Source: an uncultured Lachnospiraceae bacterium (GTDB lineage Bacteria > Bacillota > Clostridia > Lachnospirales > Lachnospiraceae). From it: a DNA stretch of 63,094 nt. The notes under the pieces were generated by a model that saw only the letters and a list, made by a program, of their open reading frames with translations, was not told the DNA's origin and searched no databases. A program made the translations under genes and the position numbers. Below, piece by piece: positions 53,314-63,094 of the stretch. The stretch is from contig CAKRWT010000011.1 in NCBI GenBank assembly GCA_934418125.1, positions 1-63,094 of the forward strand. The letters are read 5' to 3'. Each line of letters starts with the position of its first letter. Within the stretch, counting starts at the first letter, position 1.

Positions 53314-55623
53314 TTAGCCTGTTGTTCTCTCAATATCAATGACACTGTCTATGGTACGAATCTTATCAATAATACGCTGTAATTCCTCACGGCTTCGGAT
53401 TTCAAAGCTGACGGACATCGTTGCCATTCCCTGCTTGTTGGTTCTGGTATTTAAGGCAATAATATCAATGTCTTTCTCGGTCAGTGCCTTGGAAATATCA
53501 GCCAGAAGACCATTTCTGTTGTTAGCATAAATACTGATTTCCGCAAAGTACTTCTCATTCTTGCTCATTTCCTCAGTCTGCTGCCATTCTGCATCTATCA
53601 ATCTGTGCCTATCCATTTCGGGTAGATTCAATATATTCACACAGTCCGTTCTGTGAATGGAAATACCTCTTCCTCTCGTAACAAAACCGACTATCTCATC
53701 TCCCGGCACCGGACTGCAACACTTAGAAAAACGAACCGCCAAATCATGAATTCCCTTAACCACAATGGCACTGGTATTCTTTCCTTCATGATTTCTGTTA
53801 ATCTGGGCATTTTCCTCTAACTCTGCCATGACCTCGGCATCGGTCATTTCTTTCTTATGGTCATTGTCAAACATTTCCTGCATGCGGTTGACAATCTGGC
53901 CTTCCTTGAGTCCACCATGTCCAATGGCTGCCAGCACCGAATCCCAGTCCAGGAAACCATACTTTTTCATAATCGCTTCCTGATACTTCGGCGTCATGAT
54001 ATTTAATGGATTGATAGCCTTGGATTTACAATAATTCTGTACCAGTTCTTTTCCTTTTACAATATTGTCTTCTTTTAACTCATTCTTAAACCACTGGTTA
54101 ATCTTATTCTTTGCCTGCGTGCTCTTAACAATATTCAGCCAGTCTCTGCTTGGTCCCTTAGAGTTTTGGGAGGTCATAACCTCCACCCGGTCACCATTCT
54201 TAATTTCATAATCGATATTGACCAGTTTACCATTGACTCTGGCTCCTACCATCTTATTTCCTACAGCACTGTGAATACTATACGCAAAGTCAATCGGCGT
54301 AGAGCCTGCCGGCAGGTTCTTGACCTCACCAGTGGGGGTAAAACAGTATACATCCTCGGAAAATAAATTCAAATCGCCTTTTAACAGGTTCATGAACTCT
54401 TTATTATCCGACATATCCCGCTGCCACTCCAGAATCTGACGCAGCCAGACTAATTTCTCTTCTTCCTGATTTTCTACCTTCTTACCATCAGAAGCCTCTT
54501 TATATTTCCAATGGGCTGCGATACCATATTCTGCCGCCTTATGCATCTCATAGGTACGAATCTGTATTTCAAAAGGCTGCCCGGTGGAACCAATTAACGT
54601 AGTATGCAGGGACTGATACATATTGGCCTTAGGCATGGCTATATAATCCTTGAAACGTCCCGGAATAGGCTTATACATCTCATGGATGACACCCAGTGCT
54701 GCATAACAGTCCTTGACTGTATCCACAATAATACGAACTGCAAATAAATCATATATCTGATCTATGGTTTTATGCTGGTTCTTCATTTTCTTATAAATAC
54801 TGAAAAAGTGTTTGATACGACCATCAATCTGAGCTTTGATACCTGCACGTTCTATATGCTCGCTGACCTCGTCAACAATCGTCTGAATATATTTTTCACG
54901 AACGCTTTTACGAACCGCAATCTTATCTACCAAATCATAGTAAGCTTCCGGTTCCAGATATTTTAAGGATAAGTCATCTAATTCCACTTTGATTTTGGAA
55001 ATACCAAGCCTGTGAGCAATAGGGGAATAAATATCCAGCGTCTCTCTTGCGATTTCCTTCTGTTTCTCCGGGCGCATGTGCTGCAGAGTACGCATATTGT
55101 GCAAACGGTCTGCCAGCTTAATCAGGATAACCCGGATATCCTTTGCCATGGCAAGAAACATCTTACGAAGATTTTCTGCCTGCCGCTCTAACTTCTCCGC
55201 ATCTCTGTCTGTATTGGTTTCTCCATGGAAATTCAGCTTTTCCAGCTTGGTTACCCCATCGACTAACAAGGCCACATCGGGTCCGAACTGTTCCTCGATT
55301 TCCTTATCTGTCATAATCGTATCTTCTACCACATCATGTAACAGACCGGCAACGATAGTTTCTTTATCCAGTTCCAAATCAGCTAGAATAATCGCCACAC
55401 ACAGCGGATGGATAATGTACGGCTCACCTGATTTGCGTACCTGGTCTTTGTGGGCTTCATGGGCAGTCTGATAAGCTTTTTCAATCAAAGAAATGTCATC
55501 TGAAGGATGATATTTCCGTACACGAACAATAAGCTCCTGATATAAAGTTTCGGGAGACTGAAATTCTTCTATAGCTTCTATTCTGCCATCATCAATAACA
55601 ACTTCTTTTTTCTCTTCTGTCAT
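53314..55623 (-). CDS. relA: Bifunctional (p)ppGpp synthetase/hydrolase
   Basis: Makes and degrades the stringent-response alarmone. The 769 residues contain an HD hydrolase domain (VRKSGEPYIIHPLCVAIILA, then LLHDVVEDT), a synthetase domain (YDLFAVRIIVDTVKDCYAAL, PGRFKDYIAMPKANMYQSLH), a TGS domain (CFTPTGEVKNLPAGSTPIDF) and a C-terminal ACT domain. The intact HD motif suggests both activities. I set the start at 55623 (GGTGA upstream); a GTG three codons earlier is possible. It is co-transcribed with the MBL hydrolase. Confidence 0.95.
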   Translation of the reverse strand: MTEEKKEVVIDDGRIEAIEEFQSPETLYQELIVRVRKYHPSDDISLIEKAYQTAHEAHKDQVRKSGEPYIIHPLCVAIILADLELDKETIVAGLLHDVVEDTIMTDKEIEEQFGPDVALLVDGVTKLEKLNFHGETNTDRDAEKLERQAENLRKMFLAMAKDIRVILIKLADRLHNMRTLQHMRPEKQKEIARETLDIYSPIAHRLGISKIKVELDDLSLKYLEPEAYYDLVDKIAVRKSVREKYIQTIVDEVSEHIERAGIKAQIDGRIKHFFSIYKKMKNQHKTIDQIYDLFAVRIIVDTVKDCYAALGVIHEMYKPIPGRFKDYIAMPKANMYQSLHTTLIGSTGQPFEIQIRTYEMHKAAEYGIAAHWKYKEASDGKKVENQEEEKLVWLRQILEWQRDMSDNKEFMNLLKGDLNLFSEDVYCFTPTGEVKNLPAGSTPIDFAYSIHSAVGNKMVGARVNGKLVNIDYEIKNGDRVEVMTSQNSKGPSRDWLNIVKSTQAKNKINQWFKNELKEDNIVKGKELVQNYCKSKAINPLNIMTPKYQEAIMKKYGFLDWDSVLAAIGHGGLKEGQIVNRMQEMFDNDHKKEMTDAEVMAELEENAQINRNHEGKNTSAIVVKGIHDLAVRFSKCCSPVPGDEIVGFVTRGRGISIHRTDCVNILNLPEMDRHRLIDAEWQQTEEMSKNEKYFAEISIYANNRNGLLADISKALTEKDIDIIALNTRTNKQGMATMSVSFEIRSREELQRIIDKIRTIDSVIDIERTTG

Positions 55624-55726
55624 ATTCGTCACCAGCGTCTTATTTTATCTCTGTCCTATTTATTAGTCATTATAATATTATTTACCATACAAGTCAAAAT
55701 ATATTCTCAGAACACCGGCTGCCCAA

Positions 55727-55774
55727 TCGTCAAATGCACATACAAGTGCGTACATTTTTCTCGTCTCTATAACA
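55727..55774. repeat. Dispersed terminator-adjacent repeat, third copy
   Basis: ATCGTCAAATGCAC, a variable loop, then AAGTGCGTACATTTT, CTCGTC and ATAACA. It is clearly related to the two copies at 60567-60624 and 60657-60714. It abuts the groESL terminator exactly as the 60657 copy abuts the tpiA terminator. Confidence 0.65.
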
Positions 55775-55775
55775 C

Positions 55776-55817
55776 AAAAAGAGAGTTATCGCACACTCTT
55801 ACATACGATAACTCTCT
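55776..55817 (-). terminator. Terminator of the groESL operon
   Basis: AGAGAGTTATCG (55780-55791) pairs perfectly with CGATAACTCTCT (55806-55817). On the minus strand a TTTTT tract follows (55780-55776). Confidence 0.9.
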
Positions 55818-55860
55818 TGCCATTCTTCTTAATACTCCGCTCAGAATGTCCGGAAAGGAA

Positions 55861-57519
<1,659 letters not shown>

Positions 57520-57804
57520 TTATTCAACAACTGCTAAAATATCATTTTGTCTTACAACAATATATTCTTCGTCATCCAGCTTCACTTCTGTTCCTGCATA
57601 TTTGGAATAGATAACCTGGTCTCCAACTTTTACTTCCATCTTTACTTCTTTGCCGTCTACTACGCCGCCAGGTCCTACTGCAATAACCTCTGCCTGCTGT
57701 GGCTTCTCTTTGCTCTGTCCTGGTAATACAATGCCAGACTTTGTTGTTTCCTCTGCAACTAACTGTTTTAATACAACTCTGTCTCCAAGTGGTGTCAACT
57801 TCAT
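57520..57804 (-). CDS. groS: Co-chaperonin GroES
   Basis: The 10-kDa lid of GroEL, 94 residues. It starts MKLTPLGDRVVLKQLVAEET, has the mobile loop TKSGIVLPGQSKEKPQ, and the family end DEEYIVVRQNDILAVVE. AGGAGG precedes the ATG. First gene of the operon; the CIRCE operator and a good promoter lie upstream. Confidence 0.97.
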   Translation of the reverse strand: MKLTPLGDRVVLKQLVAEETTKSGIVLPGQSKEKPQQAEVIAVGPGGVVDGKEVKMEVKVGDQVIYSKYAGTEVKLDDEEYIVVRQNDILAVVE

Positions 57805-57846
57805 GATAATTGCCTCCTTATATAAATAATGTTTTTCGCCATCTTG

Positions 57847-57873
57847 TTAGCACTCATTTATATCGAGTGCTAA
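57847..57873. promoter_or_regulatory. CIRCE element (HrcA operator)
   Basis: TTAGCACTC, nine bases, GAGTGCTAA: a perfect 9-9-9 inverted repeat identical to the CIRCE consensus, 43 bases before groS. It implies HrcA repression and heat induction of groESL. Confidence 0.97.
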
Positions 57874-57885
57874 TTTACAAAACAT

Positions 57886-57914
57886 ATATTAGCTATATAT
57901 GCAGACGTTTGCAA
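57886..57914 (-). promoter_or_regulatory. groESL promoter
   Basis: On the minus strand TTGCAA (57914-57909), a 17-base spacer and TAATAT (57891-57886) lie just upstream of the CIRCE element, so bound HrcA would cover the transcription start. Confidence 0.65.
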
Positions 57915-58039
57915 ATTGTATTACAGCTTTATTTTCTCTGTTTTCTCTTATTTTCTTTTATTATCTCTATTTTTCTCTTGTTTTTTCGTTTTCTTTGATT
58001 CCGTCGTATTTAATATTTATTTAATAATTACCCTATCAA

Positions 58040-58140
58040 ACCCACTTAGCGATGGTCATCCTTGCTGTTTGGCTATACCCTTTCCACTATCTGTTCCTGT
58101 TCGGGACTTACACCCGTTAGAGCGCGCCCATGGCGCGCAA
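58040..58140 (-). mobile_element. Group II intron 5' fragment (remnant)
   Basis: On the minus strand GCGCGCCATGGGCGCGC is followed by CTCTAACGGGTGTAAGTCCC, then GAACAGG, AAAGGGTATAGCCAAACAGC and AAGGATGACCATCGC. This is the characteristic 5' domain I sequence of bacterial group II introns (…GGGTG-AGAGTCCCGAA…; CATAGCCAAACAGCAAGG…). No reverse-transcriptase ORF or 3' domains V/VI follow, so only about 100 bases remain. It begins directly after the T run of the GGDEF-gene terminator and in the same direction, the usual insertion place of class C introns. The match is from memory of such introns. Confidence 0.65.
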
Positions 58141-58144
58141 CCCT

Positions 58145-58180
58145 AAAAAAAGATGATTTTGCACACGGCAAAACCATCTT
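58145..58180 (-). terminator. Terminator after GGDEF gene
   Basis: On the minus strand AAGATGGTTTTGC (58180-58168) pairs with GCAAAATCATCTT (58162-58150, one G-U pair) and is followed by Ts. The 57805-58211 gap thus holds the CIRCE/promoter, an AT-rich stretch, the intron remnant and this terminator. Confidence 0.85.
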
Positions 58181-58211
58181 CTGACTTATTTCTTATCTCT
58201 TCTGTTTAAAG

Positions 58212-59144
58212 TTACTGCGGTAGACCATGTTCCAGTCTTTCACGATATCCTGGCGCATTCTTTACTTCAAACTTATGGTTGAACATCTCATATTCTGCAT
58301 CTGGAAGCTTATCTTTCACACATTCTTCCACATTGCTCTTATATACAATACCATACGCTACCGAAGGAGCCAGAATCGGATCTTCATACTGCTGACAGCT
58401 TCTCTGTACCTGTTCACAGAAGTTTTCCGCTTCTCCATCCTCTACCATCGGAATCAAGGCAACAAAGACATCCCCATCTACACGTCCAATAATATAATCC
58501 GGCTTTGCTTCTTTCTTAATGATATCCGCAATAGTCTTAATCAATCGGTCACTTTCTTCATCACCCCAGTTATCGTTCACAAACTTCCAGTCATTAATAT
58601 TGATGTTTATAATCGCAACCGGCACAACCTCTGCACGATCAATAACCTTCATACGTTCCTCAAAATAATACTTATGGTAAACACCGGTAAGTGCATCTTC
58701 TTTTTCTCCTCTGGCCGTCTGCACATGCTGCATGCCTACCTTTTCTTCCAACTCATCCAAATAAATGGAAGACTCTGTATGCAGATAGGATTCCTCCCCC
58801 CATTGGGAGAGCATTGCTGTCAACTGGTCTAACAGCTTCTCTACTGCTTCTTTTCTATCCTCCGGTACATTCTCTGTTCTAGTATAAAGATGCGCAATCG
58901 TTCTACCATATACTTTAATCTTCCTGCCAGGCTGCCCCACTACATCAGGGGTAAAGGCTGCAAAATTTCCAACAGAAACAACCTTCTCTCCATGCCTTTC
59001 CGTCAAAAGCATTTCCACACCGGTAGCCAGCGACATTGCCTTACAGTACTCTGTCAAGGTATCAATATGATATAAATTATCTAATGTATAATTTTTGACA
59101 TTTTCTTTGATTCTTTTTTCAAAAGGAACTGCCTTATAATTCAT
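58212..59144 (-). CDS. GGDEF-domain protein with degenerate active site
   Basis: A 310-residue soluble protein. The N-terminal region (about 20-115) has a PocR/GAF-like look (EYCKAMSLATGVEMLLTERH). The C-terminal GGDEF domain begins with DALTGVYHKYYFEERM and carries IIGRVDGDVFVALIP, where the GGDEF motif reads DGDVF. The altered glycine and glutamate make cyclic-di-GMP synthesis doubtful; it may bind nucleotide as a sensor. The ATG at 59144 (AGAGG nine bases upstream) is preferred over a TTG 18 bases earlier. It follows a chemoreceptor gene (45 bases). Confidence 0.8.
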   Translation of the reverse strand: MNYKAVPFEKRIKENVKNYTLDNLYHIDTLTEYCKAMSLATGVEMLLTERHGEKVVSVGNFAAFTPDVVGQPGRKIKVYGRTIAHLYTRTENVPEDRKEAVEKLLDQLTAMLSQWGEESYLHTESSIYLDELEEKVGMQHVQTARGEKEDALTGVYHKYYFEERMKVIDRAEVVPVAIINININDWKFVNDNWGDEESDRLIKTIADIIKKEAKPDYIIGRVDGDVFVALIPMVEDGEAENFCEQVQRSCQQYEDPILAPSVAYGIVYKSNVEECVKDKLPDAEYEMFNHKFEVKNAPGYRERLEHGLPQ

Positions 59145-59189
59145 GCTATGTAACCTCTCCAATTCATTGGATTCTTACTGTTGTCACTA

Positions 59190-60461
59190 TTACTCTGTTC
59201 TTAACTTAAATTTGGCAAGAAGCTCATCCAGATTAACTGCAGATGCAGATAACTCTTCACTAGTAGCGGAAGTTTCCTCTGCTGCTGCGGAATTAGACTG
59301 AATAACACCACTAATCTGCTCTACACCTTTTTCAATCTCTTTTACCGAAAGAGCCTGTTTATCAGAAGAAATACGAATATTTGCTACTTCTAAAATAATC
59401 TCATCCAATTCAGCAATAACCTTGTTAAGTGCCGCACCAGTCTCCTCTGTTACCTTATTTCCATTAGTAATCTCATTTAAGGATTCTTCAATCATAGTCT
59501 TGGATTCAATTGCAGAAGTGGCACTTTCTTCAGCCAGTTTTCTAATCTGGTCAGCAACCACTGCGAATCCTCTTCCCGCTTCTCCTGCTCTTGCTGCTTC
59601 AATAGATGCATTTAAAGATAACAGATTCGTCTGTGCTGCAATTCCCTCAATATCTGCAATAACCTTTTCGATACGCTGGGAAGTTTCGTAGATTCTCTTC
59701 ATAGCCTCTGCCAGTTCATTCATCTTCTTCTGGCTGTTCTCAGCTTCAACACCAACAACCTTAGCCTTATCATGTACAACATCCGTAGATTTCGTATTAT
59801 CTACTACCTGGGAAGTTACTTCAGACACTGTAGCAACTAATTCCTGTACTGCTGCTGCCTGTTCCGTTGCACCTTCTGCAATATCCTGTGCACTGGCTGC
59901 AAGCTGCTGGGAACCTGCGGCTACCTGGTCTGCAGCTCCCTGGATGCTGCCCAGCGTACTGCTGATGGTAATAACCATATTCATCAATTCAGACATAACA
60001 GCCCCTAATTCACCAACATAAGCCTCTGCTCCACACTGACTTCTTACATTGAAATTACCCTCTGCAAAAGCAGCAACCAATTGTTTTAAATCCGCTACAA
60101 CTGTACCTAATGTCTTTGCTGTGGCATGAAAGCTCTTGGATAATGCTCCCAGTTCATCCGCTGCTTCATAAGGCTCTCCAATATCGAAGTTACCCTCGGA
60201 AATACTCTGTGCTATTCCATTAAGTTCTCCCAGAGGCTCCGAAATCTGCTGAATCATTAATTTTCGTAGTGTCTTTGTCTGTGCAATGGCTAATATCTCA
60301 ATTACTAATACAATTGCGCAGGCTATAAAATCACCATTTATCACGAACAGAATTTCTGCCAAAAAGATACTGATAATAAAAGAAATAATAATTCGTCTAA
60401 AAACAATGTTAAATTTCTCCGCTATTGTGCGGTCTTTTAATCTTTGCCCCAGTACTTTCAT
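59190..60461 (-). CDS. Methyl-accepting chemotaxis protein, no large ectodomain
   Basis: A 423-residue chemoreceptor. Two adjacent membrane helices (about 20-65, [20 protein letters not shown] and [15 protein letters not shown]) leave almost no extracellular loop. HAMP-like linkers follow, then a signalling domain whose tip reads [20 protein letters not shown] and [27 protein letters not shown] sets the start at 60461. The lack of a ligand domain suggests it senses membrane or cytoplasmic signals. It is co-directional with the degenerate GGDEF gene just downstream, so the two may be functionally linked. Confidence 0.92.
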   Translation of the reverse strand: MKVLGQRLKDRTIAEKFNIVFRRIIISFIISIFLAEILFVINGDFIACAIVLVIEILAIAQTKTLRKLMIQQISEPLGELNGIAQSISEGNFDIGEPYEAADELGALSKSFHATAKTLGTVVADLKQLVAAFAEGNFNVRSQCGAEAYVGELGAVMSELMNMVITISSTLGSIQGAADQVAAGSQQLAASAQDIAEGATEQAAAVQELVATVSEVTSQVVDNTKSTDVVHDKAKVVGVEAENSQKKMNELAEAMKRIYETSQRIEKVIADIEGIAAQTNLLSLNASIEAARAGEAGRGFAVVADQIRKLAEESATSAIESKTMIEESLNEITNGNKVTEETGAALNKVIAELDEIILEVANIRISSDKQALSVKEIEKGVEQISGVIQSNSAAAEETSATSEELSASAVNLDELLAKFKLRTE

Positions 60462-60566
60462 ATTTTCTCTCCTTTGAATTTTATTTATCTTCTTGTTAGC
60501 ATACAAGCCCATTATACTTATTTTTCATGCAATCGTCAATCCACATTCCAACCAATTAGCGGTCCA

Positions 60567-60714
60567 ATTAGCGGTCGTCAAATACACCTGCACAAGTGCG
60601 TGTATTTTCCTCGTCGCCATAACAGAGACGTGATACGCTTTGCAAATCTCGCTCTGATTAGCGGTCGTCAAATGCACCTGCACAAGTGCGTGCATTTTCC
60701 TCGTCGCCATAACA
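60567..60714. repeat. Two 58-base direct repeats, terminator-adjacent family
   Basis: Copies at 60567-60624 and 60657-60714 (90-base period) share ATTAGCGGTCGTCAAAT and the following hairpin, then TTTTCCTCGTCGCCATAACA. Each contains a stem: AAATACAC/GTGTATTT in the first, AAATGCAC/GTGCATTT in the second. The A-T to G-C change is compensatory. A third, more diverged copy lies at 55727-55774. ATTAGCGGTC also occurs once more just upstream. No protein is convincingly encoded; the open frame across it is a by-product of the repeat. Confidence 0.8.
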
Positions 60715-60758
60715 AAAAGGAGAATTGCTGTACCTGTTTGTACAAAACAATTCTCCTT
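60712..60758 (-). terminator. Terminator after tpiA
   Basis: AAGGAGAATTG (60717-60727) pairs with CAATTCTCCTT (60748-60758), with an inner TGTAC/GTACA stem. On the minus strand TTTTTG follows. Confidence 0.85.
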
Positions 60759-60779
60759 CTATTTCTTTATAAAATATGA

Positions 60780-61526
60780 TTATGCATTAACAATCTGACC
60801 AAAATCAGGTTTCAGAGCAGCACCACCAATTAAACCACCATCAATATCAGGTTTGGAAAGAAGCTCTGCTGCATTACCTGCGTTCATAGAACCGCCGTAC
60901 TGGATACGTACTGCTTCTGCTGTAGCAGCATCATACATCTCAGCGATGCAGTCACGGATAGCTTTACATACTTCCTGTGCCTGGTCTGCTGTTGCTGTCT
61001 TACCAGTTCCGATTGCCCAGATAGGCTCGTATGCGATAACCATGGATTTAACCTGGTCTGCAGTTACGCCAACTAAGTCAGATTTAATCTGAAGGCGAAT
61101 CCAGTCAAGGTATGCACCCATTTCTCTCAGTTCTAAGCTCTCACCACAGCAAAGGATTGGTGTAAGACCTGCTTCAAAAGCTTTCTTTACTTTCGCATTT
61201 AAGAAAGCATCATCCTCTTTGAAGTATTCACGTCTCTCAGAATGTCCGATAATTACATACTCCACACCAGCATCCTTCAGCATTGGAGCGGAAATTTCAC
61301 CTGTGTAAGCACCTTTATCTTCAATGTAGAAGTTTTCAGCACCAACATGTACGTTAGTTCCTTTTACAGCTTCTGCTACCGGTACAATATCGATTGCAGG
61401 AACGCAGTATACTACATCAACCGCATCGTTTACTACTAAGTCTTTTAAGGTTCCACAAAGTTCAACTGCCTGGCTTGGAGTCATGTTCATTTTCCAGTTG
61501 CCGGCAATAATTCTTCTTCTTGCCAT
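60780..61526 (-). CDS. tpiA: Triosephosphate isomerase
   Basis: Interconverts dihydroxyacetone phosphate and glyceraldehyde 3-phosphate. It is 248 residues. Signatures are AGNWKMNM (substrate lysine), IIGHSERR (catalytic His) and [14 protein letters not shown] (catalytic Glu, then loop 6). The ATG at 61526 has AAAGGAG upstream; an ATG 21 bases earlier lacks one. It follows pgk with a tandem repeat between, in the usual gapA-pgk-tpiA glycolytic order. Confidence 0.97.
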   Translation of the reverse strand: MARRRIIAGNWKMNMTPSQAVELCGTLKDLVVNDAVDVVYCVPAIDIVPVAEAVKGTNVHVGAENFYIEDKGAYTGEISAPMLKDAGVEYVIIGHSERREYFKEDDAFLNAKVKKAFEAGLTPILCCGESLELREMGAYLDWIRLQIKSDLVGVTADQVKSMVIAYEPIWAIGTGKTATADQAQEVCKAIRDCIAEMYDAATAEAVRIQYGGSMNAGNAAELLSKPDIDGGLIGGAALKPDFGQIVNA

Positions 61527-61560
61527 TTTTATTTCTCCTTTATTCAAATCTTTTATTTGT

Positions 61561-61690
61561 CATCTGCCGCATACACCAGGGCGTTGTTGCAGCCTCTGGC
61601 ATCTGTCAGCTCTTATTTATCGTCTGCTGCATACACCAGGGCGTTGTTGCAGCCTCTGGCATCTGTCAGCTCTTATTTATCGTCTGCTGC
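61561..61690. repeat. 60-base tandem repeat between pgk and tpiA containing copies of the pgk tail
   Basis: Two copies of a 60-base unit (61561-61620 and 61621-61680) differ at two or three bases near one end and run into a ten-base partial copy (61681-61690). On the minus strand each unit ends with a copy of the last 18 bases of pgk (codons for AADDK plus stop). Each also holds an inverted copy of the preceding 15 pgk bases: GGGCGTTGTTGCAGC at 61579-61593 and 61639-61653, complementary to 61686-61700. The unit is a multiple of three and stays in the pgk frame. Confidence 0.9.
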
Positions 61691-62905
61691 AACAACGCCC
61701 GGTAATGCCTTACCCTCTAAGAACTCAAGGGAAGCACCGCCACCTGTGGAGATATGGGACATCTTATCAGCGAAACCTAACTGGTTAACTGCTGCTGCAC
61801 TGTCACCACCGCCGATGATGGTTGTAGCTTCTGTTTCAGCTAAGGATTTTGCTACTGCAATAGTACCTTTTGCAAGAACAGGGTTCTCGAATACACCCAT
61901 AGGTCCGTTCCACACAACCGTCTTAGCAGATTTAACAGCGTCAGCATATAACTGTGCTGTCTTAGTACCGATATCAAGGCCTTCCATATCAGCAGGAATC
62001 TTGTCAGCATCTACAACCTTAACTTCGATTTCAGCATCAATTGGATTAGGGAAGTCTGCTGCTACAGTTGTATCTACAGGAAGTAATAATTTTTTACCAA
62101 GCTTCTCAGCCTTAGCCATCATTTCTTTACAGTAATCAATCTTCTCGTCATCTACTAAAGATTTTCCGATTTCATAACCCTGTGCTTTTAAGAATGTGAA
62201 AGCCATACCACCACCGATGATAAGAGTATCACATTTCTCTAACAGATTGTTGATAACGTTCAATTTATCAGCAACTTTAGCACCACCAAGGATTGCTACA
62301 AAAGGTCTTACAGGATTCTCAACTGCATTGCCCAGGAAGTCGATTTCTTTCTGCATCAAGTAACCAACTGCGTTGTTACCACCTTTTTCTCTAATGTATT
62401 TGGTTACTACTGCTACAGAAGCATGTGCTCTGTGTGCAGAACCGAATGCATCACATACATAATCATCAGCCAGATCAGCTAACTCTTTTGCAAAAGCCTC
62501 TCCTGCTTCTGATGGTTTTGTCTCCTCTTTGCCACGGAAACGTGTATTCTGAAGAAGAACAACATCTCCTTCTTTCATTGCTGCAACTGCTGCGGTAGCT
62601 GCCTCACCTGTTACATTGTAGTCTGCTACGAAATTAACAGGCTGTCCTAATTTTTCAGAAAGTCTCTCGGCTACTGGTGCAAGGGATTCGCCTTCGTTAG
62701 GACCATTCTTTACTTTTCCTAAGTGGGAGCAAAGAATTACTTTACCGCCGTCAGCCAGTAATTTCTTAATAGTAGGAAGTGCTGCTACGATACGTGTCTC
62801 GTCTGTAATCTTACCATCTTTTAAAGGTACGTTAAAGTCACATCTTACAAGAACGCGTTTTCCTTTTACGTTAATATCATCTACCGTTTTTTTGTTTAAT
62901 GACAT
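61673..62905 (-). CDS. pgk: Phosphoglycerate kinase
   Basis: Transfers phosphate from 1,3-bisphosphoglycerate to ADP. It is 410 residues, slightly longer than many bacterial forms because of loop insertions. Motifs are [41 protein letters not shown], the nucleotide-site [20 protein letters not shown] and the C-terminal GGGDSAAAV and [19 protein letters not shown]. The C terminus AADDK and stop are repeated twice downstream in a tandem repeat. A terminator-like hairpin separates it from gapA upstream. Confidence 0.97.
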   Translation of the reverse strand: MSLNKKTVDDINVKGKRVLVRCDFNVPLKDGKITDETRIVAALPTIKKLLADGGKVILCSHLGKVKNGPNEGESLAPVAERLSEKLGQPVNFVADYNVTGEAATAAVAAMKEGDVVLLQNTRFRGKEETKPSEAGEAFAKELADLADDYVCDAFGSAHRAHASVAVVTKYIREKGGNNAVGYLMQKEIDFLGNAVENPVRPFVAILGGAKVADKLNVINNLLEKCDTLIIGGGMAFTFLKAQGYEIGKSLVDDEKIDYCKEMMAKAEKLGKKLLLPVDTTVAADFPNPIDAEIEVKVVDADKIPADMEGLDIGTKTAQLYADAVKSAKTVVWNGPMGVFENPVLAKGTIAVAKSLAETEATTIIGGGDSAAAVNQLGFADKMSHISTGGGASLEFLEGKALPGVVAADDK

Positions 62906-62938
62906 TGTTATGTCCTCCTATATATTCATTTTCGTTTT

Positions 62939-62975
62939 CAAAAAAGGAAGACCCGGCCCAACGGCCGAGCCTCCT
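62939..62975 (-). terminator. Terminator between gapA and pgk
   Basis: On the minus strand AAGGAGGCTCGGCC pairs with GGCCGGGTCTTCCTT (one bulge and G-U pairs) and is followed by TTTT. It may attenuate read-through, so pgk can be expressed separately from gapA. Confidence 0.7.
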
Positions 62976-63006
62976 TGAATTGATTACTTCTTATACTCTT
63001 CTAAAA

Positions 63007-63094
63007 TTATGCTAACTCAGAGAAGTATTTGATTGTACGAACCATCTGAGATGTGTAGCTGTTCTCGTTATCATACCAAGAAACAACCTGTACT
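63007..63094 (-). CDS. gapA: Glyceraldehyde-3-phosphate dehydrogenase, C-terminal end (partial)
   Basis: The last 28 codons are in the window. They read VQVVSWYDNENSYTSQMVRT followed by IKYFSELA and TAA (63007-63009). WYDNExxY and the following S/TxQMVRT are the conserved end of phosphorylating GAPDH. The rest lies beyond the window. Its position before pgk and tpiA agrees with the Firmicutes glycolytic cluster. Confidence 0.93.
   Translation of the reverse strand, partial: VQVVSWYDNENSYTSQMVRTIKYFSELA

Noticed and set aside
60525..60710. 61-codon minus-strand frame with a repeated MATRK(M/I)HALVQV unit
   Set aside because: The repetition comes from the non-coding direct repeats; the hairpin covariation points to RNA/DNA structure, not protein.
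60567..60714. CRISPR array
   Set aside because: Only two or three copies with unequal spacing, no short unique spacers and no cas genes; not a CRISPR.
61557..62135. Plus-strand frame encoding repeated [23 protein letters not shown] units
   Set aside because: It is the complement of the pgk end and of the 60-base tandem repeat; no ribosome binding site.

Overview
The window looks like a chromosomal segment of a gut-type Clostridia bacterium, most probably a Lachnospiraceae member. The evidence is the low-to-mid GC content, strong AGGAGG-type ribosome binding sites, a split ThrE exporter, a second RsmH-like methyltransferase, a CIRCE-controlled groESL operon, and the order ssrA-smpB-rnr-secG. 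I cannot fix the genus. Almost every gene lies on the minus strand. The plus-strand exceptions are a small unknown gene (3494-3877), a broken sodium symporter (5040-6374), pdxST and one tiny ORF (27286-27351).

Layout. 1-960: debris, with a 5'-truncated DUF1016-type nuclease fragment and two unrecognised small genes. 1019-4670: ppk1 behind a Pho-box-like array, an unknown gene and a duplicated-repeat lipoprotein. 5040-9368: an NSS-family transporter cut by an in-frame TAA, an orphan FliD-like protein, and an AgrC/LytTR-type two-component pair with a 21-bp-period direct repeat upstream. 9367-12305: pdxR divergent from pdxST (vitamin B6). 12339-18121: an rsmH-like / MATE / small protein / Xaa-Pro aminopeptidase / pepT run. 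18314-24468: cupin, DUF362 ferredoxin, ECF sigma with RsiV-like anti-sigma, AEC permease, split ThrE and an OmpR-type regulator. 24558-27064: an unknown membrane protein and a chemoreceptor.

27422-39780 is the most interesting part: a five-gene nonribosomal peptide locus. It encodes a MATE exporter fused to an anti-sigma-type ATPase domain, a 2994-residue synthetase (A-T-C-A-T-C-A-T-reductase), a STAS protein, a free RsbW-like ATPase and a phosphopantetheinyl transferase. The architecture predicts a reductively released tripeptide (aldehyde, or a product derived from it). Partner-switch regulators are embedded in the operon, and its leader contains three stacked inverted repeats.

39923-42345: two alpha/beta hydrolases and a ParE/RelE toxin-antitoxin pair. 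42409-47824: ABC-F protein, tmRNA, SmpB, RNase R and SecG (ribosome rescue, RNA turnover, secretion). 47921-51711: leucine-rich-repeat protein, MoxR-type AAA ATPase and VWA protein. 51758-57914: TraX-like membrane protein, MBL hydrolase, RelA/SpoT and groESL. 58040-61526: a group II intron remnant, a degenerate GGDEF protein, a second chemoreceptor and tpiA. 61561-63094: pgk with a duplicated 3' tail, then the end of gapA. Dispersed short repeats recur next to terminators (55727, 60567, 60657) and next to start codons (39682, 52501).
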